Below, one piece after another: positions 44,601-53,207 of a DNA stretch of 64,000 nt; the stretch's first letter is position 1; every line of letters begins with the position of its first letter. Location: positions 62,001-126,000 of the forward strand of contig JAEWQP010000004.1 in the NCBI GenBank assembly GCA_023399155.1. Direction: 5' to 3'. The position numbers and the translations under genes are program-made. Origin of the DNA: Verrucomicrobiota bacterium. Its GTDB lineage: Bacteria; Verrucomicrobiota; Verrucomicrobiia; Opitutales; Opitutaceae. The notes below the pieces were generated by a model that saw only the letters and a list, made by a program, of their open reading frames with translations, searched no databases and was not told the DNA's origin.

Positions 44601-46370
44601 TCACTTGATGATCATGTCGGCGACCGTCTTGCCGCCGGGGATCATCGGGAGCACGTGCTCGGTGTAGGGGACGATCACGTCGAGCAGGTAGGGCCCGTCG
44701 TGGTCGAGCATCTCCTGCATGGCCTCGCGGAGTTCCTCGCGCTTGACCACGCGGCGCGCCTTCACGCCAAACCCCTGCGCGATCGTGACGTAGTCGGGAT
44801 AGATCCCGCTGAGATTGTCGGGTGAGCCGATGTTTGTCGGGTCGCCCAGGATGGTGTGGCCGCGCACGCTGCTGTAGAAACGGTCCTCCCACTGCATGAC
44901 CATGCCGAGGTGCTGGTTGTTCAACACGAGCGCCTTTGCGGCGATCTTCTCGATCTTCGCCGTGGCGAGTTCCTGCACGTTCATGAGGAAGGAGCCGTCG
45001 CCGTCGATATCGATCACCTGCTTGTCCGGGCAGGCCACCTTCGCGCCCAGCGCGGCGGGGTAGCCGAAGCCCATGGCGCCGAGCCCGAGCGAGGAAATGA
45101 AGGTGCGGGGTTTATCGTAATCGTAGAATTGCGCCGCCCACATCTGGTGCTGACCCACGCCGGTGACGATGATCGCGTCGCCCTTTGTGAGTTCGTAGAG
45201 CGTGCGCACGGCCTCCTGCGAGGTGATGTGCTTGTTCGGCTCCCAGGACAGCGGGTAGTCGCGCTTCCATTCCGCGATCTTCTCGTGCCAGGCGGGAAGC
45301 TCGGGCGCCTGGAAGCGGTTCGCCTCGGCCAGCTCGTTGAGGCGCCCGAGCGCGAACTTCACGTCGGAAACAATCGGATACTTGACGACCTTGTTCTTGT
45401 TGTGCTCCGAGGCGTCGACATCGATGTGCACGATCGTCGCATGCGGGGCGAACTTCGTCACCTCGCCCGTGATGCGGTCGTCGAAGCGCGCCCCCAGCGT
45501 GATGAGGAGGTCGGAATGGTGCACGGCCCAGTTGCCGTAGACCGTGCCATGCATGCCGAACCACTTGAGCGAGAGCCGGTGACTCTCGGGAAACGCGCCC
45601 ACGCCCATCAGCGTGGTGGCGACCGGGATGTTCGCGCGCTCGGCGAACGCGAGCAACTCCGGGTGTGCGCCGGAGGAAATGATGCCGCCACCCACGTAGA
45701 GGACCGGTTGTTTCGCCTTCGCGATGAGGCCGAGCACGGTCTTGAGCTGCTCGTCGGTCGCGTGGCGGGGCTGCTTGGAGGAACGGAGTTCCACCGAGGC
45801 GGGCCAGACAGGCTGGACCCTGGCCTGTTGCACGTCTTTCGGGATATCGATCACGACCGGGCCCGGGCGGCCGGAGGTGGCGACGAGAAACGCCTCCTTG
45901 ATGACACGCGGCAGGTCCGCGACATCGAGCACCAGGTAGGAGTGCTTCACGATCGGGAGCGTCATCCCGTAGAAATCCGTCTCCTGAAACGCAGCCTTGC
46001 CGATGAACTTCTGGAATACCTGCCCCGTGATCGCGATCAGCGGGATGGAGTCCATGAACGCATCTGCGATGCCGGTGACCAGGTTAGTTGCTCCCGGTCC
46101 GCTGGTGGCCATGCAGACGCCCGGCCGCCCCGTTGCGCGCGAGTAGGCTTCCGCCGCGAAGGCGCCTCCCTGCTCGTGCCGCGGCAGGATGGTGCGGATC
46201 TTCGTGGTCCGCGTCAGCGCCTGATGCAGCTCCATCGAGGCGCCGCCCGGATACGCGAAGATCGTGTCCACGCCCTCGCGCACGAGCGCCTCGACGACGA
46301 TGTCCGCTCCTTTCATCTCCGGACCGATCTCTGGCTTGGGAAACGACGCAACCGTGGTACTGGATTTCAT
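44601..46370 (-). CDS. ilvB: Acetolactate synthase, large (catalytic) subunit
   Basis: TPP enzyme that makes acetolactate for valine and leucine, and acetohydroxybutyrate for isoleucine. The protein is 589 residues, the usual length. The N-terminal PYR domain has [16 protein letters not shown] with the catalytic glutamate region in [20 protein letters not shown] (about 63-82). The central FAD-binding domain includes [18 protein letters not shown] and [12 protein letters not shown]. The C-terminal TPP domain has [18 protein letters not shown] and [18 protein letters not shown] with NNQHLGMV (about 455-490). No small subunit (ilvN) is adjacent, so it must be elsewhere. Together with cimA this supports isoleucine synthesis from pyruvate. 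Confidence 0.95.
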   Translation of the reverse strand: MKSSTTVASFPKPEIGPEMKGADIVVEALVREGVDTIFAYPGGASMELHQALTRTTKIRTILPRHEQGGAFAAEAYSRATGRPGVCMATSGPGATNLVTGIADAFMDSIPLIAITGQVFQKFIGKAAFQETDFYGMTLPIVKHSYLVLDVADLPRVIKEAFLVATSGRPGPVVIDIPKDVQQARVQPVWPASVELRSSKQPRHATDEQLKTVLGLIAKAKQPVLYVGGGIISSGAHPELLAFAERANIPVATTLMGVGAFPESHRLSLKWFGMHGTVYGNWAVHHSDLLITLGARFDDRITGEVTKFAPHATIVHIDVDASEHNKNKVVKYPIVSDVKFALGRLNELAEANRFQAPELPAWHEKIAEWKRDYPLSWEPNKHITSQEAVRTLYELTKGDAIIVTGVGQHQMWAAQFYDYDKPRTFISSLGLGAMGFGYPAALGAKVACPDKQVIDIDGDGSFLMNVQELATAKIEKIAAKALVLNNQHLGMVMQWEDRFYSSVRGHTILGDPTNIGSPDNLSGIYPDYVTIAQGFGVKARRVVKREELREAMQEMLDHDGPYLLDVIVPYTEHVLPMIPGGKTVADMIIK

Positions 46371-46760
46371 GGAAGGCTAGGGGGAGGGACCGTGTGTGGA
46401 CGTAGAGGCGGCCTAGGATGAAAACGACCGTTTGGGAGGCAAGGCCGGATTCGAGCCGGGGATGAGGACTGAAGGCGACGGACCGGCACTGGTTCGGAGA
46501 ACCTATCATCCGGCGTCGGAGGATGGCTGGAGGATCGAAGGGCACCTGGTTTCGGGGGACCGTCTTGGGTCCCGATACTGCCGGGCGTCCCGACGCCAGC
46601 TTTCCCACCCCGGCCTCACGATCCCGGGTGCCTGATGAGATGTCCAAAACCGGAAGGCCGGGGTCGAGGCATCCGACCTCGGACCGCGACCTCTGTCGCG
46701 GGCCAAAGGTCCCAACTTCTCGCTTCCCGCGTTCCGCCGCCCGCCTCTTACTCCACGCCC
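46371..46760. other. Divergent leader region of ilvB and the YmdB-like gene
   Basis: 390 bases with no supported gene. The ilvB leader could hold a transcription-attenuation peptide, but I found no short frame rich in Ile/Val/Leu followed by competing hairpins. There is no repeat family member here. Confidence 0.35.
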
Positions 46761-47537
46761 ATGATCCGCATCCTGTTCGTCGGTGACGTCGTGGGGCGCC
46801 CGGGTCGCGACATCCTGTGCGCGAAAGCCGCGGCGCTGCGGACCGAGCTCGGGCTCTCCTTCATCGTGGCCAATGGTGAAAACGCCGCGGCCGGGGCGGG
46901 GATCACGAGTTCAATCGTGAAGCAGTTCTCCGACGCCGGGATCGACGCGGTCACGCTCGGCGATCACGTCTGGGACCAGCGCGGTTTCGACGCTGATATC
47001 GGGACGCTCGAGCGCGTGTGCCGGCCCGCCAACCTTCCGGTCGCCGCGCCGGGCCGCGCCTGGCTCATGGTGGAACGCGACGGGCTGCGGTTGGCTGTAT
47101 TCACAGTTCTGGGGCGTCATTTCATGCCGCCACGGGACTGCCCGTTTCTCGCCGCGGATCGCGTGCTCGGCGAAATCGGCGACACCGCGCATGCGGTCCT
47201 CGCGGAAATCCACGCCGAGGCCACGTCCGAGAAGATCGCCTTCGGACGCTATCTTGACGGGCGCGTCACGGCGGTGGTCGGCACGCACACCCACGTGCCG
47301 ACGGCGGATGCGAGTATTCTTCCCGCGGGCACGGGGTACATCACCGACGTTGGCATGACCGGACCGTACGATTCGGTCCTGGGGCGCGAGGTGCAGCCGG
47401 TGCTGCACAAGTTCCTCGACGGCCTGCCGCGCCGCTTCGAGGTCGCCAAGGGCGATGTGCGGCTTTCAGGCGCGTTGATTGAGTTCGATTCGGACGCCAA
47501 GCGCACGACGGCGATGCGCCTGGTCACGATCACCTGA
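46761..47537 (+). CDS. YmdB/TIGR00282-family metallophosphoesterase
   Basis: A 258-residue protein of the family that includes Bacillus YmdB, a 2',3'-cyclic-nucleotide phosphodiesterase affecting biofilm and sporulation decisions. The start is fixed by MIRILFVGDVVGRPGRDIL, which matches the family N-terminus with the first metal Asp. VANGENAAAGAGIT (about 37-50) gives the next ligands. The third block is LGDHVWDQRG (about 73), where the usual G-N-H is G-D-H. VVGTHTHVPTADASILPAGT (about 175-194) provides the paired histidines. The frame extends upstream without similarity. The physiological substrate is not known here. Confidence 0.88.
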   Translation: MIRILFVGDVVGRPGRDILCAKAAALRTELGLSFIVANGENAAAGAGITSSIVKQFSDAGIDAVTLGDHVWDQRGFDADIGTLERVCRPANLPVAAPGRAWLMVERDGLRLAVFTVLGRHFMPPRDCPFLAADRVLGEIGDTAHAVLAEIHAEATSEKIAFGRYLDGRVTAVVGTHTHVPTADASILPAGTGYITDVGMTGPYDSVLGREVQPVLHKFLDGLPRRFEVAKGDVRLSGALIEFDSDAKRTTAMRLVTIT

Positions 47538-47698
47538 GTGCACTTCGCGCGGAGACGGGCCGGTCCGGAGGAAACGCCGGCCCAGGCGCGTTCCGAAACG
47601 GAGCGTCCCCGCCGTCGCCTGGGAATCGCGGGCAGGCGAGAGTTTCGTGTGGCGGGATCCTCGCACGCCGCGCATGATCGCTCCCGGACCCACGCCCC

Positions 47699-48688
47699 GT
47701 GATCACCTCGATTCACTTTCAGGACTTTCGCGTCATCGAGAAGGCGGACCTGCAGCTCGGCCCCTTCAATCTCCTGCTGGGGCCCAACGGAAGTGGAAAG
47801 ACCACTGCAGTCAACGCCGTGCTCGCGCTCGGAGACATCGCGGCGGCCCGCCGCATCGGGCGCGAACCGCTTGTACAGCCGGACCTGGCCGGTGCCACCG
47901 CCGAATTCCGCTGTGGCGGGGCGCTGGACGGTGCGCGGGCTGTCGTGACCTTCGACGCCAGCGGGCATCCGAGCGCGACCTTCACCGGGTCCCCGGTCGG
48001 TATGGGCGCGTCGCTGACGACCTGGCTCGAGGCGGGTGTGCGCGGCTATGTGCTCGACCCGTCGGCCCTCGCCCGGTCGGCCGTGCGGGACGCGCCGGCG
48101 GTGCTTGGCCCGGATGGTGCCGGATTGGCCGCGGTGCTCGGCTCCATGCGGCGCGGCGACGGACGCCGCTGGGGCGAGTTGGTGGCGGAGTTTCGGCGCA
48201 TGCTGCCGGATCTGGCCGACATCATCGCCGGCCCGACCGTTGACGGGGTGGTGGCGTTTTCCGTGACCGACGTGCGCGGGCGCAATCTCCCGGCGCGCAA
48301 TCTCTCCCAGGGCACGCTCGTGATCCTCGCGCTGCTGGCGTTGGTCTTCGCACCGGAGCGGCCCGCCGTGCTCTGCCTCGAGGAGATCGAGCGCGGTATT
48401 CACCCCCGCCTGTTGCGCGACGTGCGCGATCTCCTTTATCGCATGAGTTTTCCGGAGGACTGCGGCGACACCGCACCGGCCGTGCAGGTCATCACGACGA
48501 CGCATTCCCCGTACATCCTGGACCTGTTCGCCGACACGCCGGAGGAGGTTATCCTGGCCACGAGACGCGGTGAGGCGGAAGGCGCGAGTTTCAAACGACT
48601 CAGCGAGGTCCCGGAGGTGAACGAGCTGGTGCGCGACGGTCGCCTCGGCGATCTCTGGTACTCCGGCATCTTCGGAGGGAATCCGTGA
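47699..48688 (+). CDS. ABC-type (RecF/OLD-like) AAA ATPase
   Basis: A 329-residue soluble P-loop ATPase of the AAA_21/SMC-like group, starting at GTG. IHFQDFRVIEKADLQLGPFN followed by LLLGPNGSGKTT places Walker A at residues 28-35. A compact lid replaces a long coiled coil (about 60-180). The ABC signature is reduced to NLSQGTL (about 201), Walker B is AVLCLEEIERGIHP (about 223-236) with the catalytic Glu pair, and the H-switch is ITTTHSPYILD (about 267). Such ATPases pair with nuclease subunits in many defence and repair modules. The next gene, 53 bases downstream, encodes a TOPRIM-like protein, so the two probably form one complex. No regulator is present. Confidence 0.85.
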   Translation: MITSIHFQDFRVIEKADLQLGPFNLLLGPNGSGKTTAVNAVLALGDIAAARRIGREPLVQPDLAGATAEFRCGGALDGARAVVTFDASGHPSATFTGSPVGMGASLTTWLEAGVRGYVLDPSALARSAVRDAPAVLGPDGAGLAAVLGSMRRGDGRRWGELVAEFRRMLPDLADIIAGPTVDGVVAFSVTDVRGRNLPARNLSQGTLVILALLALVFAPERPAVLCLEEIERGIHPRLLRDVRDLLYRMSFPEDCGDTAPAVQVITTTHSPYILDLFADTPEEVILATRRGEAEGASFKRLSEVPEVNELVRDGRLGDLWYSGIFGGNP

Positions 48689-48690
48689 AC

Positions 48691-48744
48691 CATGCCGAAG
48701 CTGATCGCTGAAAGCTGAACGCCGAGAGCGCGAAGCTTGGCATG
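48691..48744 (+). promoter_or_regulatory. Hairpin and heptamer array over the start of the TOPRIM-like gene
   Basis: CATGCCGAAGCT (48691-48702) pairs with AGCTTGGCATG (48734-48744) with one bulged base; the right arm contains the ATG of the downstream gene. The loop holds five heptamer units ending in GC (48702-48736: TGATCGC, TGAAAGC, TGAACGC, CGAGAGC, GCGAAGC). If the stem forms in RNA it would mask the start codon, possibly coupling its translation to that of the ATPase gene just upstream. That role is inference. Confidence 0.4.
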
Positions 48745-49443
48745 AAACTCGGAATCCTCAGCGAATCACCCGCGGACGAGGCGGCGCTGCGCATTCTCCT
48801 CGCGGCTGTCACCGGCACGTCGATCGAGATCGTGCAGCCGCCGCTGCGGGCACGGGGCTGGCCGAATGTCATGCAAGTCCTGCCGGCGGTGATGCACCAC
48901 CTGCAGTTCCAGACCGATGCATTCGGACTCGTTGTCGTCGTCGATTCGGACGATACCCGGCTCCACGAGGCGGATCATGCGGATCCGGACAAGTTCCATC
49001 CGCTTTGCCGCATCTGCCAGCTGGAGATGACCATGCGCCGTGCGCGCAAGCGCTGGACTCTCCCGCCCGGCCGCGCGCCCCTGCACGTGGCGGCGGGGCT
49101 CGCGGTCCCGGCCGTCGAGGCGTGGTACCTGTGCGGACGCGATCCCGACGTGGGCGAGGCGGCCTGGTGGCGGGCGCGCGAACGCGGCGTCCCGCGCTAC
49201 ACGCGCCGGGAGCTCAAGCTTCGCGTCTATGGCACCATGCGGCCGTCGCTGCCGCTCGAAGTGCGCCGCGCGGAGGAGGAGGCGCGCCGGCTGGCGCGCG
49301 ACATCCACGCACTCGAGCGCGAGTTCCCCGGGGGATTCGGAACGCTCGCCCGCGCGGTGCGCCGGTGGGGCCCGGCCACGTTCCCCGAGGTCAGGAAGCC
49401 GGACGCCTCATCCCGCGTGCCCGCGGGCACTGAAGGTAGTTGA
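48742..49443 (+). CDS. TOPRIM/DUF4276-like protein, putative nuclease partner of the ATPase
   Basis: A 233-residue protein that I place near DUF4276, a TOPRIM-type fold. E8 in LGILSESPADEAAL, the D68-S-D70-D71 block after a hydrophobic strand (GLVVVVDSDD), and the VPAVEAWYLCG segment (E126-A-W128), which resembles the E-A-W hallmark of DUF4276, suggest a metal site of the E / D-x-D kind used by OLD-type nucleases. The C-terminal third is Arg/Glu-rich and helical (about 175-215). Cysteines C89 and C92 lie in HPLCRICQ but no second pair is evident. The identification is by motif reading only. The location after an ABC ATPase supports a two-subunit ATPase-nuclease module. Confidence 0.65.
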   Translation: MKLGILSESPADEAALRILLAAVTGTSIEIVQPPLRARGWPNVMQVLPAVMHHLQFQTDAFGLVVVVDSDDTRLHEADHADPDKFHPLCRICQLEMTMRRARKRWTLPPGRAPLHVAAGLAVPAVEAWYLCGRDPDVGEAAWWRARERGVPRYTRRELKLRVYGTMRPSLPLEVRRAEEEARRLARDIHALEREFPGGFGTLARAVRRWGPATFPEVRKPDASSRVPAGTEGS

Positions 49444-49514
49444 ATTGTGGCGACGCCGCGGCCGCGCCGCCGGCGACCGAGGCGGAGAAACCCGATGCAC
49501 GAAGCCGGACACCA

Positions 49515-52500
49515 ATGACGATGAACCTCGACGAATCCAATTTTCTCGCACGGCGTGTCAGCGACCTGGAGGGCGAGCTGCGCGCCCTGCGTCAGCGCGT
49601 CGCCGCGCTCGAGGGCCGTGAGGCCGCGGGCGATTCTCCCACCCGGCTCGATGTGCAGCCGCTGCAGACCGTGCCGCTCGACGTGCCTCCGCTGGAGTCG
49701 ACCCCGGCGGCTTCCGCCCCCGTCACCACTGCTGCACCCCAGAACACCCCAGCAGTATCGCCACCCATTCCGACGCCTTCCGCATCCGCCGCCGGGCCGG
49801 TTTCGCCGGTGCCGGTTCACGCTGCCCCCGCGGCCGGGGCGAGCCCCGTCTCCGCGCCCGCCGCTGCGTCCATGCAGTCGCCGGAGCCCGCGCCTGCCGT
49901 GCCGGCGTCCGTGCAACCGGGTGCTGCGGCGGCTGCGACCGATCAGGCGCCCGCATCGTCGCTGCGCGACTTGCTGGCAGCCGTGCAGTTGCTCCCACCC
50001 TCCGGGCAGGCGGCTGGCGAGGCGGGCATCGGCGCCTGGTGGGCGACGCGCATCGGTGCGTTGATCCTGGTGATCGGCATCGTCTTCTTCGGCGTCTACG
50101 TCTCGCTTTCCACGCCGCCGTGGGTGCGGTTGCTGGAACTCGCGGTGATCGCCGGCGGCGTCACCCTGGGCGGGCTCTGGATCGAACGGCGCCTGGAGCG
50201 CCTCGGGTCGGTGGTGATGGGAGCCGGCCTCGCGCTCTGCTATTTCACGACATTTGCGGCCTATGCGGTGCCGCCCGTCAAGGTCGTGGAGTCCGTCGGC
50301 GTCGCCGCCCTGCTGCAGGCTGCCGCGGTCGTTGGAATCGGAGGCGTGGCCCTGTGGCGGCGCGCCTCGACGGTCGGAACGATGGCCGTGCTCCTGGGAT
50401 TCACCTCGGCCTTCTTTTCGCTCTCCGCCGGATTCGACGATTTCGCCGTCGCGGCCGGACTGGGACTGAGCGCGATGGCTGTGTTCTTTCGCCATCGCGA
50501 GCGATGGGGCGCCCCCGTGCTGGTTTCCGGCGCACTCGTGCACGTGCTCATCGCGATCATCGCGGTGGAGGTCTGGTCCACCGAGATGGGCCACCGGGGC
50601 GCGGTGGTTGCCTTCGCGGTGGTCTTGGCGGCGTGGGGTCTGCATTTCCTGTCCGCCGTCCTGGAGGGTGCCGGCGAAGACGGACGCATCGCGACCGTGC
50701 AACGCTGGCTCCAGGCTGTGAATACGCCGCTCGCCGTGATGGCGGGTTTCGCGGTCGCGCTGGAGGTGGTCCCACGAGACCGGCTCTCATGGTATTTCTT
50801 CGGTGCGGGCGCGGTCCTGCTGGGAGCCGCCAGCTGGGCCTGGCGGGCGGTGCCGCGCGACGGTGTGTTCGGGATGTTCGCCGTCAAGGCGGCCTCACTC
50901 GTCGCGCTCGGCGTGATCGTGGAGTGGGATGCTCGCACCCGGTGGGTCGCCCTCGCCGTGCAGGCGGCGGTGATCATGGCCGCGGCCGTGCGCACGCAGC
51001 GTGTCTCCCTGGCGGCCGCGTCCGTCGTCGCGTGGCTGGTCTCGTTGCTGTTCTTCGGCGAGGATGTGGAGTTGCTGGCAGGCCGCTTCGTTTCCGGCAG
51101 CGGGATCGCAGTCGGGCTCTACCTCGTCGGCAGTGGGGCGTTGCTCGGCGGGATCGATCGCTGGCTGCGGGCCAGCGACGCGGCGAAGCCGGAACACAAT
51201 GGGCTGACATGGATGCTCGGCGGTGCGGCAGCGCTCCCTGTCCTCATGGCCGTCTCGGTCGCTTCGCGCGAACCGTGGCTGATCGTCGCCTGCGTGACCT
51301 TCTCCGTGGTGCAACTTGTCGTGGCGCGGGTCCTTCGCACCGCAGCGCCAATGGTCGGCGGCGTGGTCGCCATGCTGGCGGCCCATGCGCTGGTGCAGGT
51401 ATTCGATGAAACCACGGCGGGTCGCGCCTGGCTGTGGGTCGGGGCGGGCCTGGTCGCGCTGCGGTCGGTGTTCCTGGGCTGGCATGCGGGCGCCCGCCGC
51501 GACGGCGCGATCGCACTGTGGAGGCTTGCCGGTGGCATCCTCGTGATGCTGGCGCTCGCGGCTGTATCCGGAGCGTTGATGCAATCGATCGACCTTCGTC
51601 CGGCGCTGGCGTGTGGTTCGCTGCTCGCCCTGGGCGTCGTTCTGGCCGGGGCACATCTGGGCCGCGAAGACCTCCGTGGGGCGGGGCTGGCCGGATTCCC
51701 CGTCATCTGGGCGCTGCACGTCGCGCATCAGTTCGGGCCGTCGGGGGCGGGCGATCCGGCGTGGCTCTGGGTCGCGGCGGCCGCGGTCCCGGCCGCGCTC
51801 GCCGTACCGCGCACCGATGCGCTGTCGAACGCGTCAGGCGCCGCGCTGCGCTTTTTCGCCGCTGCGGCGGGCGTGATCCTCGTCTGGGCGGCTGCCGGCG
51901 AAACCTGGGAGACGACCGGGCTGGCTTGGAGCCTCGTCCTTGCGGCGGCGACCTACCTGTGGATCAGTCGGTGGCGTGCGTGCACCGCGTCCTCGCTGGC
52001 GGCCTCGGCGCTCCTTTTGACCGGTGCATGGAGGTTTTTGGTGGATACGCACGGATGGGCGCGCGGTCCCGATGCCTGGACGGCGCTCGTGCCGGTTTTT
52101 CTCCTTCTGGCGGCCCTGGGCATGGCGCCTCTGGTGCAGGCACGCCGCGGTGCCGGGCTGCGGCCCCCGCTTGAACGGCTGTGGCGGGTAGGGCACGCGA
52201 TCGCTGCGATCGCGGGATTTGTCGTCCTTGCGACGGTTGGGTATGCGGCCTGGTCGGCCTACGGGAGTGTCGTCTGGGCGCTCGGCGGTATCGGCCTGTT
52301 TTTGATCGGCCTGCGCTTCCGCGCGCGTTCGCACCGCCTCGCCGGACTGGTCGCGCTGGGAGCCTGCATCCCACGCGTGTTCACCCACGACATCGAATCG
52401 ACCCAATACCGCATCGCCGCCTTTGTCGTCCTGGGAATCCTGCTGTTGATCGTGGGTTTCTCCTACCAGCGATTCCGTCACCTCATCGACGTCAACGGGG

Positions 52501-52559
52501 AGAAAGGCGCTGCGCCGCGATCCGATTCAGCTGCGGACTTGAAACGTCCCGGCGCATAG
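49515..52559 (+). CDS. Large polytopic DUF2339 membrane protein
   Basis: A 1014-residue integral membrane protein. Residues 1-35 form a coiled coil (FLARRVSDLEGELRALRQRV), then about 110 residues of Pro/Ala/Ser-rich linker lead into roughly two dozen predicted helices to the C-terminus. The first helix pair, GAWWATRIGALILVIGIVFF after the linker, matches the start of DUF2339 proteins, as does LELAVIAGGVTLGGLWIERR. The function of the family is unknown. The start is the ATG of MTMNLDESNF; the frame runs back to a TTG at 49440 that overlaps the previous stop, so coupling to the ATPase-TOPRIM pair is possible. A tRNA gene follows 31 bases after its stop. Confidence 0.85.
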   Translation: MTMNLDESNFLARRVSDLEGELRALRQRVAALEGREAAGDSPTRLDVQPLQTVPLDVPPLESTPAASAPVTTAAPQNTPAVSPPIPTPSASAAGPVSPVPVHAAPAAGASPVSAPAAASMQSPEPAPAVPASVQPGAAAAATDQAPASSLRDLLAAVQLLPPSGQAAGEAGIGAWWATRIGALILVIGIVFFGVYVSLSTPPWVRLLELAVIAGGVTLGGLWIERRLERLGSVVMGAGLALCYFTTFAAYAVPPVKVVESVGVAALLQAAAVVGIGGVALWRRASTVGTMAVLLGFTSAFFSLSAGFDDFAVAAGLGLSAMAVFFRHRERWGAPVLVSGALVHVLIAIIAVEVWSTEMGHRGAVVAFAVVLAAWGLHFLSAVLEGAGEDGRIATVQRWLQAVNTPLAVMAGFAVALEVVPRDRLSWYFFGAGAVLLGAASWAWRAVPRDGVFGMFAVKAASLVALGVIVEWDARTRWVALAVQAAVIMAAAVRTQRVSLAAASVVAWLVSLLFFGEDVELLAGRFVSGSGIAVGLYLVGSGALLGGIDRWLRASDAAKPEHNGLTWMLGGAAALPVLMAVSVASREPWLIVACVTFSVVQLVVARVLRTAAPMVGGVVAMLAAHALVQVFDETTAGRAWLWVGAGLVALRSVFLGWHAGARRDGAIALWRLAGGILVMLALAAVSGALMQSIDLRPALACGSLLALGVVLAGAHLGREDLRGAGLAGFPVIWALHVAHQFGPSGAGDPAWLWVAAAAVPAALAVPRTDALSNASGAALRFFAAAAGVILVWAAAGETWETTGLAWSLVLAAATYLWISRWRACTASSLAASALLLTGAWRFLVDTHGWARGPDAWTALVPVFLLLAALGMAPLVQARRGAGLRPPLERLWRVGHAIAAIAGFVVLATVGYAAWSAYGSVVWALGGIGLFLIGLRFRARSHRLAGLVALGACIPRVFTHDIESTQYRIAAFVVLGILLLIVGFSYQRFRHLIDVNGEKGAAPRSDSAADLKRPGA

Positions 52560-52590
52560 GCTCTCCTGACCCGCCTTTCGCGGCCCATAC

Positions 52591-52665
52591 GTCCCCGTAG
52601 TTCAATGGATAGAACAGCGGTTTCCTAAACCGTTGATCCGGGTTCGATTCCCGGCGGGGGCGCCA
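52591..52665 (+). tRNA. tRNA-Arg (anticodon CCT)
   Basis: A complete 75-base cloverleaf with encoded CCA. The acceptor arms are GTCCCCG and CGGGGGC (one G-T pair), the anticodon stem is GCGGT/ACCGT with loop TTCCTAA, giving anticodon CCT (reads AGG), and the T arm is CCGGG-TTCGATT-CCCGG. The last 19 bases, from ATTCCCGG to the CCA, recur 211 bases downstream. Confidence 0.95.
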
Positions 52666-53075
52666 GGGGAGAATGACGAATGTAGAATGTAGAATGACGA
52701 ATGGCGAATGTAGAATGGCGAATGCGCAGGGACGGCGCGGTGGCTGACGGGAAGCGAACCCGGGCGGGTTTGACGGAGGGCCGCGTGGCGCGGCCCGGAG
52801 AAGGGGCGCACCGCAGGTGCGAGGGCAAAGCCCCGGAGCGGCGAAGGCCGCGCAGCCATTCCCGGCGGGGGCGCCAGGGGGAATGACGAGTGTAGAATGT
52901 AGAATGACGAATGCGAAGGTACGGTGGGGAGGCTGACGGGAAGCGAACCCGGACGGGTTTGACGGAGGGTCGCGTGGCGTGGCCCGGAGATGGGGCGCAC
53001 CGCAGGTGCGAGGGCGCAGCCCCGCAGCGGCGCCGTGGGGGAAGGGCGAATGCAGAATGACGAATGACGAATCGG
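52647..53075. repeat. tRNA-linked tandem repeat: tRNA 3' end, GAATGNN heptads and a 100-bp core
   Basis: Copy 1 holds the tRNA 3' end, eight perfect-length heptads GAATGNN (52671-52726) and a core of about 100 bases (52742-52843). Copy 2 holds an exact 23-base repeat of the tRNA end plus GGGG (52858-52880), five heptads (52881-52915) and the core again (52931-53032), about 93 percent identical to the first by eye. A third heptad array of five units (53041-53075) follows without a tRNA end or core. The three-heptad difference explains nearly all of the 211 versus 189-base spacing. The core contains small GC hairpins (GCACCGCAGGTGC). The rest of the gap to 53207 has no gene. Confidence 0.85.
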
Positions 53076-53144
53076 GTGGCGCGTGGCGGGGCGGGTTGAT
53101 TCGGGGCCGCGGGGCGAAATGGGGGGAGTTTCGACCGTACGCGA

Positions 53145-53179
53145 CGAGGCCCCGGGGAACTCGGTCCCGCGGGGCCTCG
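53145..53179 (-). terminator. Hairpin downstream of the GH43 gene
   Basis: A 10-bp stem (CGAGGCCCCG / CGGGGCCTCG) with an inner extension ends about 30 bases past the GH43 stop on the minus strand. There is no U-tract, but position and strength suit a transcript end. Confidence 0.5.
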
Positions 53180-53207
53180 GTGTCTCGGGCTGGCAGGCAG
53201 TGTGCGA

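Noticed and set aside
52858..52876. Second tRNA gene
   Set aside because: Only the 3' 19 bases (part of the T arm, acceptor strand and CCA) are present. There is no D arm or anticodon arm upstream.
52671..53075. CRISPR array next to the tRNA
   Set aside because: Repeat units are 7 bases with no spacers between them, and no cas gene is near. The arrays are contiguous heptads, not repeat-spacer units.
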